From contig DAHVAR010000134.1 in assembly GCA_027314515.1 (NCBI GenBank), positions 1 to 39,901 on the forward strand: DNA of 39,901 bases, in the 5' to 3' direction. Made by a program: the position numbers and the translations under genes. Source of the DNA: Actinomycetota bacterium. Lineage in GTDB: Bacteria; Actinomycetota; Actinomycetes; Streptosporangiales; Streptosporangiaceae. A model generated the notes under the pieces. The model was given only the letters and a program-made list of their open reading frames with translations, did not search any database and was not told where the DNA came from. Shown piece by piece: positions 17,484-24,817 of the stretch; the stretch's first letter is position 1, and each line of letters begins with the position of its first letter.

Positions 17484-18460
17484 CAGAATGCTCCTGTGGT
17501 TGCCGTGCCCGAGCCAGTGGTTGCCGTGCCCGAGCCAGTGTCCCCGGTGAGCGCGAGGAAGGCGTCCTCGATGCCGCGGGCGGTGATCTCCAGGTCTTTC
17601 GCAACGGTCTGAGTCAGCAGGTACCGGGCGACCGCGTCGCTGTCGCGGGCGTGCACCAGCACGGTCTCGCCGCGGATCTCGACGCTGTCAGCGCCGGGGA
17701 TGTCCGCCAGCAGCGCCTCGCTCGCTCCGGCCAAAGTGGCGCGCACGGTCCGGCCGGCTGCCATCGCCTTGATCTCGGCTGCCGTACCGTCAGCGACGAT
17801 CCGGCCCTGCCGCAGCAGCACGATCCGGTCGGCGTAAGCGTCGGCCTCTTCCAGGTAGTGGGTAGCGAACAACACTGTCCGGCCCTGCTCGGCGTCCTTG
17901 CGGATGGCCGACCAGAAACTGCGCCGGCCCTCCACGTCCATGCCGGTCGTCGGCTCGTCCAGGACCAGCAGTTCGGGATCGGACAGCAACGCCAGCGCGA
18001 ACCGCAACCGCTGCTGCTCACCGCCCGAGCACTTACCGACCCGCCGATCGGCGATCTCGGTGATACCTGCCCCGCTCAGCGCCTCGCCGACCGGTTGGCT
18101 TTGCGCGAACAGGCTGGCGGTGTACTCGACGGTCTCGCGCACAGTCAGGTCCTTCAGCAAGCCGCCGGTCTGCATCACCGCCGATACCAGGCCGCGGGAA
18201 ATCGCCTGACGCGGCTGCATCCCGAGCACCGAAACACGGCCCGAGGCCGGCTGGGACAGGCCAAGGATCATGTCGATCGTGGAGGTCTTACCCGCCCCGT
18301 TCGGGCCGAGGATCGCGACAATCTCGCCGGACCGCAGCCGCAAGTCAGCATTCCTGACCGCCTGGACGCGCCCGAAGTTCTTGCTGACTCCGGCCAGCTC
18401 GACGGCCAGCGGCCGGTCCTGAGCCGGCCATGCCCGCGGGTCGGTGTTCGTAACCGTCAT
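17483..18460 (-). CDS. ABC transporter ATP-binding protein
   Basis: A 325-residue ATPase of the DrrA/CcmA-like class. Walker A is GPNGAGKTSTIDMI, the Q-loop is in SAVMQTGGLLKDLTV, the signature motif is CSGGEQQRLRFALAL (a C in place of the usual L before SGG), Walker B is LLVLDEPTTGMD and the switch His is in ATHYLEEAD. A C-terminal ~90-residue regulatory extension follows. ATG at 18460 is preferred because it places the beta-strand VELAGVSKNFGRVQAV at the usual distance; the frame opens at 18496. The last residues contain a duplicated GTATTGS unit from a 21-bp tandem repeat. It is cotranscribed with the permease gene downstream. Confidence 0.9.
   Translation of the reverse strand: MTVTNTDPRAWPAQDRPLAVELAGVSKNFGRVQAVRNADLRLRSGEIVAILGPNGAGKTSTIDMILGLSQPASGRVSVLGMQPRQAISRGLVSAVMQTGGLLKDLTVRETVEYTASLFAQSQPVGEALSGAGITEIADRRVGKCSGGEQQRLRFALALLSDPELLVLDEPTTGMDVEGRRSFWSAIRKDAEQGRTVLFATHYLEEADAYADRIVLLRQGRIVADGTAAEIKAMAAGRTVRATLAGASEALLADIPGADSVEIRGETVLVHARDSDAVARYLLTQTVAKDLEITARGIEDAFLALTGDTGSGTATTGSGTATTGAF
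17496..17537. repeat. 21-bp tandem duplication at the 3' end of the ABC ATPase gene
   Basis: Two identical 21-base copies beginning GTGGTTGCCGTGCCCGAG lie end to end, at 17496-17516 and 17517-17537. They encode a repeated seven-residue Gly/Thr/Ala/Ser unit in the protein's tail and keep the frame. Confidence 0.85.
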
Positions 18461-18520
18461 GGACTGAATGATCGCAGCCGCAGCTAGCGCGATCATGAAC
18501 TGGCCGTCACGACCTGACCG

Positions 18521-18532
18521 TGACAGTTGTCA
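18521..18532. promoter_or_regulatory. TGACA-GT-TGTCA dyad upstream of the ABC genes
   Basis: A perfect 5-2-5 inverted repeat lies 61-72 bases upstream of the ATPase start, between mftD and the ABC genes. It may be an operator for the transporter, or part of a promoter that separates the transporter from the mft operon. Function is inferred only from position. Confidence 0.25.
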
Positions 18533-18546
18533 TGTGCCCGGTCTGG

Positions 18547-19719
18547 TCAGCCGCCCGCCCGGCGCACGAAGCCGGCCGGGATGATCACGTCTTCCCTGCT
18601 CAAGTCACACGCCGATGACCTGCCGAGGCCGAGCAGCGCGGAATCCACGCCGTTGCGGAGGATGTCCAGCACGTTCTCCACGCCTGCCTGCCCGCCTGCC
18701 GCAAGGCCCCAAAGGTACGCCCGGCCGATCATCACCGCGCGAGCACCGAGCGCGAGTGCCTTCACTACGTCGCTGCCTCGCCGGATGCCGCCGTCCAGCA
18801 GCACCTCGACCTGGCCGCCGACCGCGTCGGCGATGCCCGGCAGCATCCGGATCGTGGCCGGCGTGCCGTCCAGGTTATTTCCGCCGTGATTGGAGACCGA
18901 GATCGCACTGACGCCGGCGTCGACGGCGCGCTTGGCGTCGTCGATCCGCGTTACCCCCTTGAGCATGAACGCCCCGCTCCACTGCTCACGCAGCCAGGAA
19001 ACGTCGTCCCAGGTCGGCGGCGCTGTCTGCAGCCACTCGCCGTAGGCACCGAAGAAGGTCGGCGGCGCCATCCCGGGCAGCGCCATGTTCGGCACGGTTA
19101 GCTGCGGCGGCCGGCCCGTCCTGGCGTAACCGGAGAGCCAGCGCGGCCTGATCACTGCTTCCGGAGCGTGCCTGAGGATCGTGCGCAGGTCCATCCGGTC
19201 CGGGATCTTCGGACTGCCCCAGTCGCGGGAGTGCGAGAAGGTCCAGTCCGCGGTCAGGATGAGGCCTACCGCGCCTGCGCTCCTGGCCCGGTCCAGCCGG
19301 GCCAGGATCTGATCGCGGCTGCCGCACCAGTAGATCTGGAAGAACGTCTTCGGGTTCGCCGCGATGACATCCTCCACCGGCTTGCTGGCAAACGAACTGA
19401 GGCCCATCGCGGTGCCGCGGGCCGCCGCCGCGCGCGCGACGGCCACCTCGCCGTCGGGGTGAACCGCCTGGACCCCGGTTGGCGAGATGATCACCGGGAG
19501 CGAAACGGGCTGACCAAGCACGGTGGTCGCCAGGCCGCGCTCCGCCGGGTTCCCGGCCACATGCGGGGCGAAGCCCAGCTCGGTGAACGCGCGGACGTTG
19601 TCCTCAAGGGTCTGGCCGCGTTCTGACCCTGCCAGCAGCGCGCCGTAGACCGAGGCGGGCAGCCGCTTGCGCGCGCGCCGCTGCGCCTGCGCCACCGACT
19701 CGAACCAGCCGTTGCCCAT
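18547..19719 (-). CDS. mftD: pre-mycofactocin synthase MftD
   Basis: A 390-residue FMN enzyme of the lactate dehydrogenase/glycolate oxidase family, and specifically MftD: the segments RLPASVYGALLAGSERG, LPVIISPTGVQAVHPDGEVA, GLSSFASKPVEDV, FMLKGVTRIDDAKRAVDAG and ISVSNHGGNNLDGTPA are those of known MftD proteins. MftD deaminates and further oxidises the Val-Tyr-derived ring made by MftC, producing the redox-active pre-mycofactocin. In the usual pathway its substrate is first released by MftE, which is not encoded in this window. The gene is the last of the mft operon, six bases after mftF. An ABC transporter follows on the same strand after an 86-base gap. Confidence 0.95.
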   Translation of the reverse strand: MGNGWFESVAQAQRRARKRLPASVYGALLAGSERGQTLEDNVRAFTELGFAPHVAGNPAERGLATTVLGQPVSLPVIISPTGVQAVHPDGEVAVARAAAARGTAMGLSSFASKPVEDVIAANPKTFFQIYWCGSRDQILARLDRARSAGAVGLILTADWTFSHSRDWGSPKIPDRMDLRTILRHAPEAVIRPRWLSGYARTGRPPQLTVPNMALPGMAPPTFFGAYGEWLQTAPPTWDDVSWLREQWSGAFMLKGVTRIDDAKRAVDAGVSAISVSNHGGNNLDGTPATIRMLPGIADAVGGQVEVLLDGGIRRGSDVVKALALGARAVMIGRAYLWGLAAGGQAGVENVLDILRNGVDSALLGLGRSSACDLSREDVIIPAGFVRRAGG

Positions 19720-19725
19720 GTGGCG

Positions 19726-21369
19726 TCAGTCCTTTCCGTCACGGCGGCCGCTGAGCCGCAGCATCCGCAAGGAAACCCTCGGGGTGACTGGCACCAGGGT
19801 TCGCTCGCGCAGGCAGCCAGCCCAGACGCCGGCGCCGTAGCAGATATCGTCGGCGATGCGCGCGAGCGCGAAGGTGACCGGATCCAGGTCCGGCTTGCGC
19901 TGCGCGTAGTCAGTAAGCGCGGGGCCGATAAGCAGGCTTGCCGCGGCGATGCGGCGGCCCCAGCGACGGCGGGCCGACGAGCCGCCCGGCCTTGCCAGCG
20001 CAAGCGCGACAGCAGGCACGCAGAACTGGGTGGCATAACGGCCAACGCCCAGCCATGTCTGGCGGGCGGCGGTCAGTGCTGCCGCCGGAACGCCGTCCGC
20101 GGGGAGGCCGGCCCGCCGGAGCGCTGCCGCGAGGTCCAACCAGCCCCCGGCCAGTCCGGCGGCCGCGGCCGCCGGACGGCGCGCCAGCACGGCAGCGACG
20201 GTGAGCGCAGGCCAGGGATGCAGGACCAGCGGAGCCAGGTTCGCGGGGTGGCGGCGGGCCAGCGGACCAGCCGAGGTGCCGTACCGGAACCGGCGGCCCA
20301 GCAGGCCGGCCCAGGTCACCGGGCCGTCATGCGGTACCTGCACGGCCGGCTCGTACCTGATCCGCCAGCCCGCGTCGTGCAGGCGCCAGATCAAATCGAC
20401 GTCCTCGCCGCACCGCAGCGCTGGATCAAAGGGCGGCCGGCCGCTGGCGGCACTGTCCAGCGCGCTGCGCCGCACCACCAGCGCTGCGGTCGGCACGTAA
20501 CCGACCCGGCCACCCGGCAGCACCCGGGCAGATTGCGCGCCGAGGTCGAGGCTGCCGCAGGCTGCCGCGTACCTGGCGGAGGCTGGTGCCCCGTCGGCGC
20601 GGCGCTGCGCAGCGGGGGAAGCCGTGATCGGGACGATCCGCGGCGCGACCGCCCCCACCTGCGGGTCGGTGAAGTGCGCAGCGAGCCTGCCGATCCAGCC
20701 GTCCGGGGGCACGCAGTCGCTGTCCAGGAACGCGATCAGGTCGGTGGCCAGGCCGGTCAGGCCGGTATTGCGGGCAGCAGCCGGGCCGCCGTTGGTCACC
20801 CGGCGGCTGACAGCCGCGCCGTGTCGTGCCGCGATCGCAGCGACGGCATCCGGGTCCGCCGAGCCGTCGTCGACCACCACGACCGGGTACCGGGAACCGG
20901 CTGCGGCCAGGCAGCGCTCCAGCATGGCGGCACGGTCCCGGACCGGGATGACCACGGTCACGGTAGCCGCGCCCGGCTGGTCACAGCCGGTGGATGGCGA
21001 GCCCGCAGAAGGCCAGCCCGCAGAAGGCCAGCCCGCAGAAGGTGGCACCGGATGCGCCAGTCCGGCGTCGGTGAGCCGGCGGGCGAGCTGGCCGGCTGCC
21101 GCGGTCCGGACCGGGCCGGCCTCCAGCTCGGCGAGCGCAGCCATGCCCGCGGGCGTCAGTCGCATCACCCGGGCAGGTGAGCCGCCGAACAGCGAGTCGC
21201 CGGTCAGCTTCTTCGTGCCAGGGTTCAGCTCGATCCTGAAGCCTGGCGGCAGGCCGCCAATGCTGTCCGCACCGCCGCCGCCGATGTCCGCTGCCGTGTC
21301 CGCTGCCGTGTCCGCTGCCGTGCCGTCGGCGGGCCCGCCGTCGGCACCAGCCACTGCCGGCGGCCTCAC
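19726..21369 (-). CDS. mftF: mycofactocin glycosyltransferase MftF
   Basis: A 547-residue protein with a family 2 glycosyltransferase core: VTVVIPVRDRAAMLERCLAA, VVVDDGSADPDAVAA, NGGPAAARNTGLTGLATDLI, the DSDC metal-binding motif, and a GEDVDLIWRLHDAGWRIRYE acceptor region. The pre-domain LPPGFRIELNPGTKKL...LFGGSPARVMRLTP is specific to MftF, which adds beta-1,4-linked glucose units to premycofactocin. The C-terminal third is Ala-rich with hydrophobic helices that suggest membrane association. Start is GTG, overlapping the SDR stop (GTGA). Two short tandem repeats lengthen the N-terminus (TAAD repeated) and the hinge before the catalytic core (GWPSA repeated), so the protein is longer than typical at these points. 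Confidence 0.93.
   Translation of the reverse strand: MRPPAVAGADGGPADGTAADTAADTAADIGGGGADSIGGLPPGFRIELNPGTKKLTGDSLFGGSPARVMRLTPAGMAALAELEAGPVRTAAAGQLARRLTDAGLAHPVPPSAGWPSAGWPSAGSPSTGCDQPGAATVTVVIPVRDRAAMLERCLAAAGSRYPVVVVDDGSADPDAVAAIAARHGAAVSRRVTNGGPAAARNTGLTGLATDLIAFLDSDCVPPDGWIGRLAAHFTDPQVGAVAPRIVPITASPAAQRRADGAPASARYAAACGSLDLGAQSARVLPGGRVGYVPTAALVVRRSALDSAASGRPPFDPALRCGEDVDLIWRLHDAGWRIRYEPAVQVPHDGPVTWAGLLGRRFRYGTSAGPLARRHPANLAPLVLHPWPALTVAAVLARRPAAAAAGLAGGWLDLAAALRRAGLPADGVPAAALTAARQTWLGVGRYATQFCVPAVALALARPGGSSARRRWGRRIAAASLLIGPALTDYAQRKPDLDPVTFALARIADDICYGAGVWAGCLRERTLVPVTPRVSLRMLRLSGRRDGKD
21001..21042. repeat. 15-bp tandem repeat inside mftF
   Basis: Three near-identical copies of GCCCGCAGAAGGCCA at 21001-21015, 21016-21030 and 21031-21042, the last diverging at its end. 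They encode the repeated GWPSA unit in the linker between the MftF pre-domain and the glycosyltransferase core. The frame is kept. Confidence 0.85.
21285..21320. repeat. 12-bp tandem repeat at the 5' end of mftF
   Basis: Three exact copies of TGTCCGCTGCCG at 21285-21296, 21297-21308 and 21309-21320, encoding TAAD repeats near the MftF N-terminus, ahead of the conserved LPPGFRIEL segment. The unit is a multiple of three and so does not disrupt the frame. Confidence 0.88.
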
Positions 21370-22253
21370 AACGCCAGTCCGCCATCTGCCGGAACCACCG
21401 CGCCGGTCATGCCGCTGCTGGCAGGTCCGGCCAGGAACGCGAGCACAGCGGCGATCTCGGCCGGCGCGAGCAGCCGGCCCGCTGGCTGGTGGGCGGCGAA
21501 GTCCTGCGGGCTGGCAAGGTCATAGAGCCGGGCACTGGCGGCCAGGATCGGCGTGTCGGTAGATCCAGGACTGACCGCGTTCGCGGTCACCCCGGTGCTG
21601 CCGAGCTCGACGGCGAGGGCCCGGATCAGCCCGGCTACCCCGGCCTTCGCGGCACAGTAGGCCGCAAGCATCGGCAGCCCGCGGGTTGCGGCGGCCGATG
21701 CCACCGCGAGGAACCGGCCGCTGCGCGGCTCAGGCCGGCGCAGCAGCGCTGGCACTGCCGCCCTGGCGAGGTTCAGCACCCCGCCGAGGTCGATGTCGAG
21801 CACGGCCCGCTCCTGGTCCAGCGGGACTTCCCACTGCGGCACGCCGCCGGCGATGACGCCCGCACAGCCGATCGCCGCGTCGAGGCCGCCCCACCGGGAC
21901 TCGGCGACCGCGACCGCGGCGGCCAGTGCCTCGGGGTCGCGGACGTCGGCGACGAACGAGCCGATCCGGTCGGCCCCGCCGGCCCGGCCGGCCAGCGCGG
22001 CCGTCTCGGCGACGACCGCGTCCAGTTCCGCCTTGGTCCCGAGCCGGTACGGGATGGCCTCGTCGTCACCGGCGCAGTCAACGGCGAGAACCGACCAGCC
22101 GTCGGCAGCCAGCGCCCGCACGGTCGCCGCGCCGATGCCACGGGCCGCACCGGTAATGATCGCCACGCGTCCGGCTGCTGCATTGCTGGCCGCCGGCTCG
22201 GTCCCCGCCGGCTCGGTCCCGATGACCGGCCCTTCCCGGCTCGCTGGAGCCAT
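21366..22253 (-). CDS. probable mycofactocin-dependent short-chain dehydrogenase inside the mft operon
   Basis: A 295-residue SDR: VAIITGAARGIGAATVRALA is the cofactor motif, LAVDCAGDDEAIPYRLGTKAE follows, then CAGV in the centre, the YCAAKAGVAG catalytic Tyr-Lys motif, and VSPGSTDTPIL near the end. An insertion after the second strand (YRLGTKAELDAVVAE) is characteristic of the mycofactocin-associated SDR subfamilies, whose tightly bound NAD is thought to need mycofactocin for re-oxidation. It sits four bases after mftC and overlaps mftF, so it is truly in the operon, at a place where mftD and mftE lie in mycobacteria. The first ~28 residues contain a duplicated GTEPA unit. The substrate is unknown, probably an alcohol. 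Confidence 0.85.
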   Translation of the reverse strand: MAPASREGPVIGTEPAGTEPAASNAAAGRVAIITGAARGIGAATVRALAADGWSVLAVDCAGDDEAIPYRLGTKAELDAVVAETAALAGRAGGADRIGSFVADVRDPEALAAAVAVAESRWGGLDAAIGCAGVIAGGVPQWEVPLDQERAVLDIDLGGVLNLARAAVPALLRRPEPRSGRFLAVASAAATRGLPMLAAYCAAKAGVAGLIRALAVELGSTGVTANAVSPGSTDTPILAASARLYDLASPQDFAAHQPAGRLLAPAEIAAVLAFLAGPASSGMTGAVVPADGGLAL

Positions 22254-22257
22254 GCCG

Positions 22258-23607
22258 CTACCGCCCGGCCGGCCCGGTGCCTTGGACGCGGGCGGATCCG
22301 GCCAGCCTGAATCCGGCCAGCGGGCTGGAGTCGCAGGCCCGGTCCGGAACACCGCGCTGGTCAACGGCCGACCCAGGGACAGCAGCCCGGTCCGGCCCGG
22401 GGATGGCGGCCGGGTCAGCCGGCCGTCGGCCGATCGAGACCGGCACCGGCCGCCCGCGCCGCGACGGCGGCTGACCTTGCCGCGATGGCTGGCCTTGCCG
22501 CGGCGCCACCCGGTGCGAGTGGTCCCCGGCCGGGCGCGGCGCGGACCCGGTCTCAGTCGCCGCGAGGGCCGCCTCACCGAACCCGCGCACGCATTCCGGA
22601 TCCGGCCCGTCGAGCGGCAGGCCCGTGAAGAACTTGGCCGCCATGCACCCGCCCTGGCAGGCGTCGAACGCGGCGCAGGACGTGCAGGCACCGCCGGACT
22701 GCGGGCGACGCAAGCCGGTGAAGAGCTCTGAGCTCCGCCATACCTCGGCGAACCCGCCGGGATCGCGGACGTTCCCGGCGAGGAACGCATCGTGGATCGC
22801 GAACGGGCAGGCGTACACGTCACCAACCGGGTCGATAAGGCACACCACCCGGCCGGCCCCGCACATGTTGAGGCCCGGCAGCTCCTGACCGTAGCCGGAC
22901 AGGTGAAAGAACGAGTCCCCGGTCAGCACGTTCTCGCCATTGGCGAGCAGCCAGTCGTACAGCTCACGCTGCTGGCCGGCGGTCGGATGGAGCTCGTCCC
23001 AGACGTCGGCACCCCGGCCGGACGGCCGCAACCTGGTGATCCGCAGCTGCGCGCCGAAGGAGTCCGCGATGGCCTTGAAGGCGTCGAGCTTGGACACGTT
23101 CTGCCTGGTCATCACAACGGAAATCTTGAACCCGGCGAACCCGGCGGTCGCCAGGTTCTGCATGGCCCGCATCGCCATGCGGTACGAGCCCTGGCCGCGA
23201 ACCGCGTCGTTCACCTCGGCGGTCGCGCCGTCCAGGGAGATCTGCACGTCGATGTAGTCGCTGCCGGCCAGCCTCCGGGCCACCTCCGGCGTGATCCGCA
23301 AGCCGTTGGTCGAGAACTTCACGCCGACGTGATGCTCGGTGGCGTAGTCCGCCAGTTCCCAGAAGTCCGGCCGCACCGTCGGCTCGCCACCGCCGATGTT
23401 GACGTAGAAGACCCGCATCCGCTCAAGCTCGTCGATAACGCGCTTGCACCCGGCTGTGCTCAGCTCACGCGGATCCCGCCGGCCCGAACTCGACAGGCAG
23501 TGCACGCAGGACAGATTGCAGGCGTAGGTGAGCTCCCAGGTCAGGCAGATGGGCGCGGCCAGGCCGAACCTGAACTGCTGTGCCAGCGGCGCGGCGGTCA
23601 CGGTCAT
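22258..23607 (-). CDS. mftC: mycofactocin radical SAM maturase MftC
   Basis: A 449-residue radical SAM/SPASM enzyme. WELTYACNLSCVHCLSSSG carries the CxxxCxxC motif for the SAM-binding iron-sulfur cluster; NIGGGEPTVRPDFWEL and VQISLDGATAEVNDAVRG complete the barrel. The SPASM Cys are in MCGAGRVVCLIDPVGDVYACP and CTSCAAFDACQGGCMAAKFF. MftC oxidatively decarboxylates the C-terminal Tyr of MftA and forms a Val-Tyr cross-link. After the conserved PECVRGFGE the protein does not end as usual but carries about 85 extra residues rich in Pro, Arg, Gly and Gln, although a CDSSPLAGF motif resembling the normal MftC tail (CNESP-like) survives inside. ATG at 23607 overlaps the mftB stop (ATGA). Confidence 0.95.
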   Translation of the reverse strand: MTVTAAPLAQQFRFGLAAPICLTWELTYACNLSCVHCLSSSGRRDPRELSTAGCKRVIDELERMRVFYVNIGGGEPTVRPDFWELADYATEHHVGVKFSTNGLRITPEVARRLAGSDYIDVQISLDGATAEVNDAVRGQGSYRMAMRAMQNLATAGFAGFKISVVMTRQNVSKLDAFKAIADSFGAQLRITRLRPSGRGADVWDELHPTAGQQRELYDWLLANGENVLTGDSFFHLSGYGQELPGLNMCGAGRVVCLIDPVGDVYACPFAIHDAFLAGNVRDPGGFAEVWRSSELFTGLRRPQSGGACTSCAAFDACQGGCMAAKFFTGLPLDGPDPECVRGFGEAALAATETGSAPRPAGDHSHRVAPRQGQPSRQGQPPSRRGRPVPVSIGRRPADPAAIPGPDRAAVPGSAVDQRGVPDRACDSSPLAGFRLAGSARVQGTGPAGR

Positions 23608-23906
23608 GCCGCGGTCCTGCCGCAGATCATCTGGCTCGACGCCAGCGCGGACAGCGCCCGGGCGTAGGACGGCAGGTCGGCCGACCCGACGCCGGCCTGA
23701 GCACAGGCGGCCCTGGCACTCGGCTGCGTTCCCAGTGATTCGACCACGGTCAGCAGTGCCGGGCTTTTCAGGAACGACAGCCGCCGGGTGCCGAAGTGAT
23801 AAAGCAGCGCGCCGAAGCGCTCCGGCCGCACCGAAACCTGCGGATGCAGCCGCCAGGCCGCATCCAGGTCGAAGGGCGCAGCCGCCGCGTCGCTGCTAGT
23901 AGACAC
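23604..23906 (-). CDS. mftB: MftB, mycofactocin precursor-binding chaperone
   Basis: A 100-residue protein of the PqqD-like RiPP recognition element family. FDLDAAWRLHPQVSVRPERF, GALLYHFGTRRLSFLKSPAL and the final LASSQMI match MftB. It binds the MftA leader and delivers the peptide to MftC. The frame is open far upstream because it shadows mftA, but the first residue that makes sense is GTG at 23906. This codon lies inside the last codons of mftA: the bases encoding the precursor's CGVY end also hold the mftB start, an overlap of 11 bases. The stop overlaps the mftC ATG. Such nesting suggests tight translational coupling of precursor, chaperone and maturase. Confidence 0.92.
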   Translation of the reverse strand: MSTSSDAAAAPFDLDAAWRLHPQVSVRPERFGALLYHFGTRRLSFLKSPALLTVVESLGTQPSARAACAQAGVGSADLPSYARALSALASSQMICGRTAA

Positions 23907-24072
23907 CGCACATGCCGTCGATGGAGATCTCCTCGACCAGCAGGTCAGCGGCGATGACCTCGCCCGCCCCAGCCTGGCCCCCAGCCGCCGTCTCACCCGC
24001 CTCAGCGCCGGTAATCTCGGCTGAGATCTCGGCGGCTGGCGGCTCGAGCAGTTCGGTGGCGCTGTCAGGCAT
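23896..24072 (-). CDS. mftA: mycofactocin precursor peptide MftA
   Basis: A 58-residue peptide ending LLVEEISIDGMCGVY, the diagnostic C-terminus of MftA. The last two residues, Val-Tyr, are the part converted into the mycofactocin core; the acidic stretch before it is the leader bound by MftB. From memory, mycobacterial MftA peptides are only about 30 residues, so this leader is nearly twice as long, the extra part being Ala/Glu/Gly-rich (EISAEITGAEAGETAAGGQA). ATG at 24072 is chosen because GGGAGGAC lies just upstream. It is the first gene of the mft operon and is transcribed divergently from mftR. Confidence 0.95.
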   Translation of the reverse strand: MPDSATELLEPPAAEISAEITGAEAGETAAGGQAGAGEVIAADLLVEEISIDGMCGVY

Positions 24073-24114
24073 GGCGTCCTCCCGGATTCGCTGATCTGCA
24101 AGTATTCGGCACTG

Positions 24115-24154
24115 CGTCACGAATGGGAGTAACGTTAATCGTCATCGCGTGACG
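24115..24154. promoter_or_regulatory. divergent mftA/mftR control region with dyads
   Basis: Between the two start codons (24072 and 24200) there is a perfect 8-bp palindrome TAACGTTA (24130-24137), flanked almost symmetrically by inverted 7-mers CGTCACG (24115-24121) and CGTGACG (24148-24154). The spacing and position suit binding by MftR, a TetR-family repressor reported in mycobacteria to control the mft genes and its own expression. AATACT near 24100 on the minus strand could be an mftA -10 element. The assignment to MftR is inferred. Confidence 0.5.
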
Positions 24155-24199
24155 AAATCAAGGGCCAGGCACCGCGGCAAGATATGGGGCGGCCAGATA

Positions 24200-24817
24200 A
24201 TGCGAGTTGCCGACCACCCGCAAGCCGGGCGCAGGGGCCGCCCGCCCGGCACCAGCGCGCGCGAACTGGAGCTCATCTCACTGCGCCTGTTCACCGAGGA
24301 TGGCTTCGACGAAACGACGGTCGAGCGGATCGCCACTGCCGCCGGAGTGAGCAAGCGGACGTTCTTCCGGTATTTCGATTCCAAGGCCGACGTCCTGTGG
24401 CACGCGTTCGACGGCGAGGTCCGTGCGCTGCGCGCGGCGCTGCGTGCCATCCGGGCCGACGTGCCGATGATGGAGGCCATCCGTCAGGCGGTGGTCGGTG
24501 TCAACCGGTACCGGGCGCAGGACGTACCCGAACTGCGCACCCGGATGAACTTGATCGGCTCCGTGCCTGCCCTGCAGGCGAGCGCCGCCCAGCACTACGA
24601 CGCATGGGAGCGGGCCATCAGCGAGTTCGCCGCAGGCCGGCTCGGCCTCGCGGCGGACACACTGTATCCGCTGGCGATCGGGCGCGCCACGCTTGCCGTG
24701 TGCCGGTCCGCCTACGAGCAGTGGGCCGAGCGCGCCGACGCCGACCTCACCGTCTACCTCGACCAGGCGCTGCACGCTGTGTCCGTCGGATTCGACCCGT
24801 CCCGGCTGCGCCAATGA
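24200..24817 (+). CDS. mftR: TetR-family regulator of the mycofactocin operon
   Basis: A 205-residue TetR-type repressor. The N-terminal DNA-binding part reads ISLRLFTEDGFDETTVERIA, then TAAGVSKRTFFRYFDSKADV; the FFRYFDSK form is typical of MftR. The C-terminal ligand domain includes ADVPMMEAIRQAVV and VPALQASAAQHYDAWERAISE, again as in MftR. MftR represses mft genes, and acyl-CoA has been reported as an inducer in mycobacteria. I chose ATG at 24200, which leaves the dyad region free; a GTG at 24149 is also in frame but would lie inside the dyad. The gene is coupled to the GNAT gene downstream by an ATGA overlap. Confidence 0.88.
   Translation: MRVADHPQAGRRGRPPGTSARELELISLRLFTEDGFDETTVERIATAAGVSKRTFFRYFDSKADVLWHAFDGEVRALRAALRAIRADVPMMEAIRQAVVGVNRYRAQDVPELRTRMNLIGSVPALQASAAQHYDAWERAISEFAAGRLGLAADTLYPLAIGRATLAVCRSAYEQWAERADADLTVYLDQALHAVSVGFDPSRLRQ

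Noticed and set aside
18521-18540. Rho-independent terminator after mftD
   Set aside because: The TGACA/TGTCA dyad there has only 5-bp arms with a 2-base loop, too tight for an RNA hairpin; it is listed as a possible operator instead.
19720-21180. 486-codon plus-strand frame opposite mftF
   Set aside because: Composition and lack of motifs show that it is antisense shadow of mftF, whose glycosyltransferase motifs are explicit.
23907-24101. Long N-terminal extension of MftB
   Set aside because: It is the out-of-phase reading of mftA and has no MftB-like sequence before the GTG at 23906.
24184-24813. Open frame extending the GNAT protein upstream across mftR
   Set aside because: This part is out of phase with the clear TetR sequence and has Arg/Pro-rich shadow composition; the acetyltransferase starts at the ATGA overlap at 24814.
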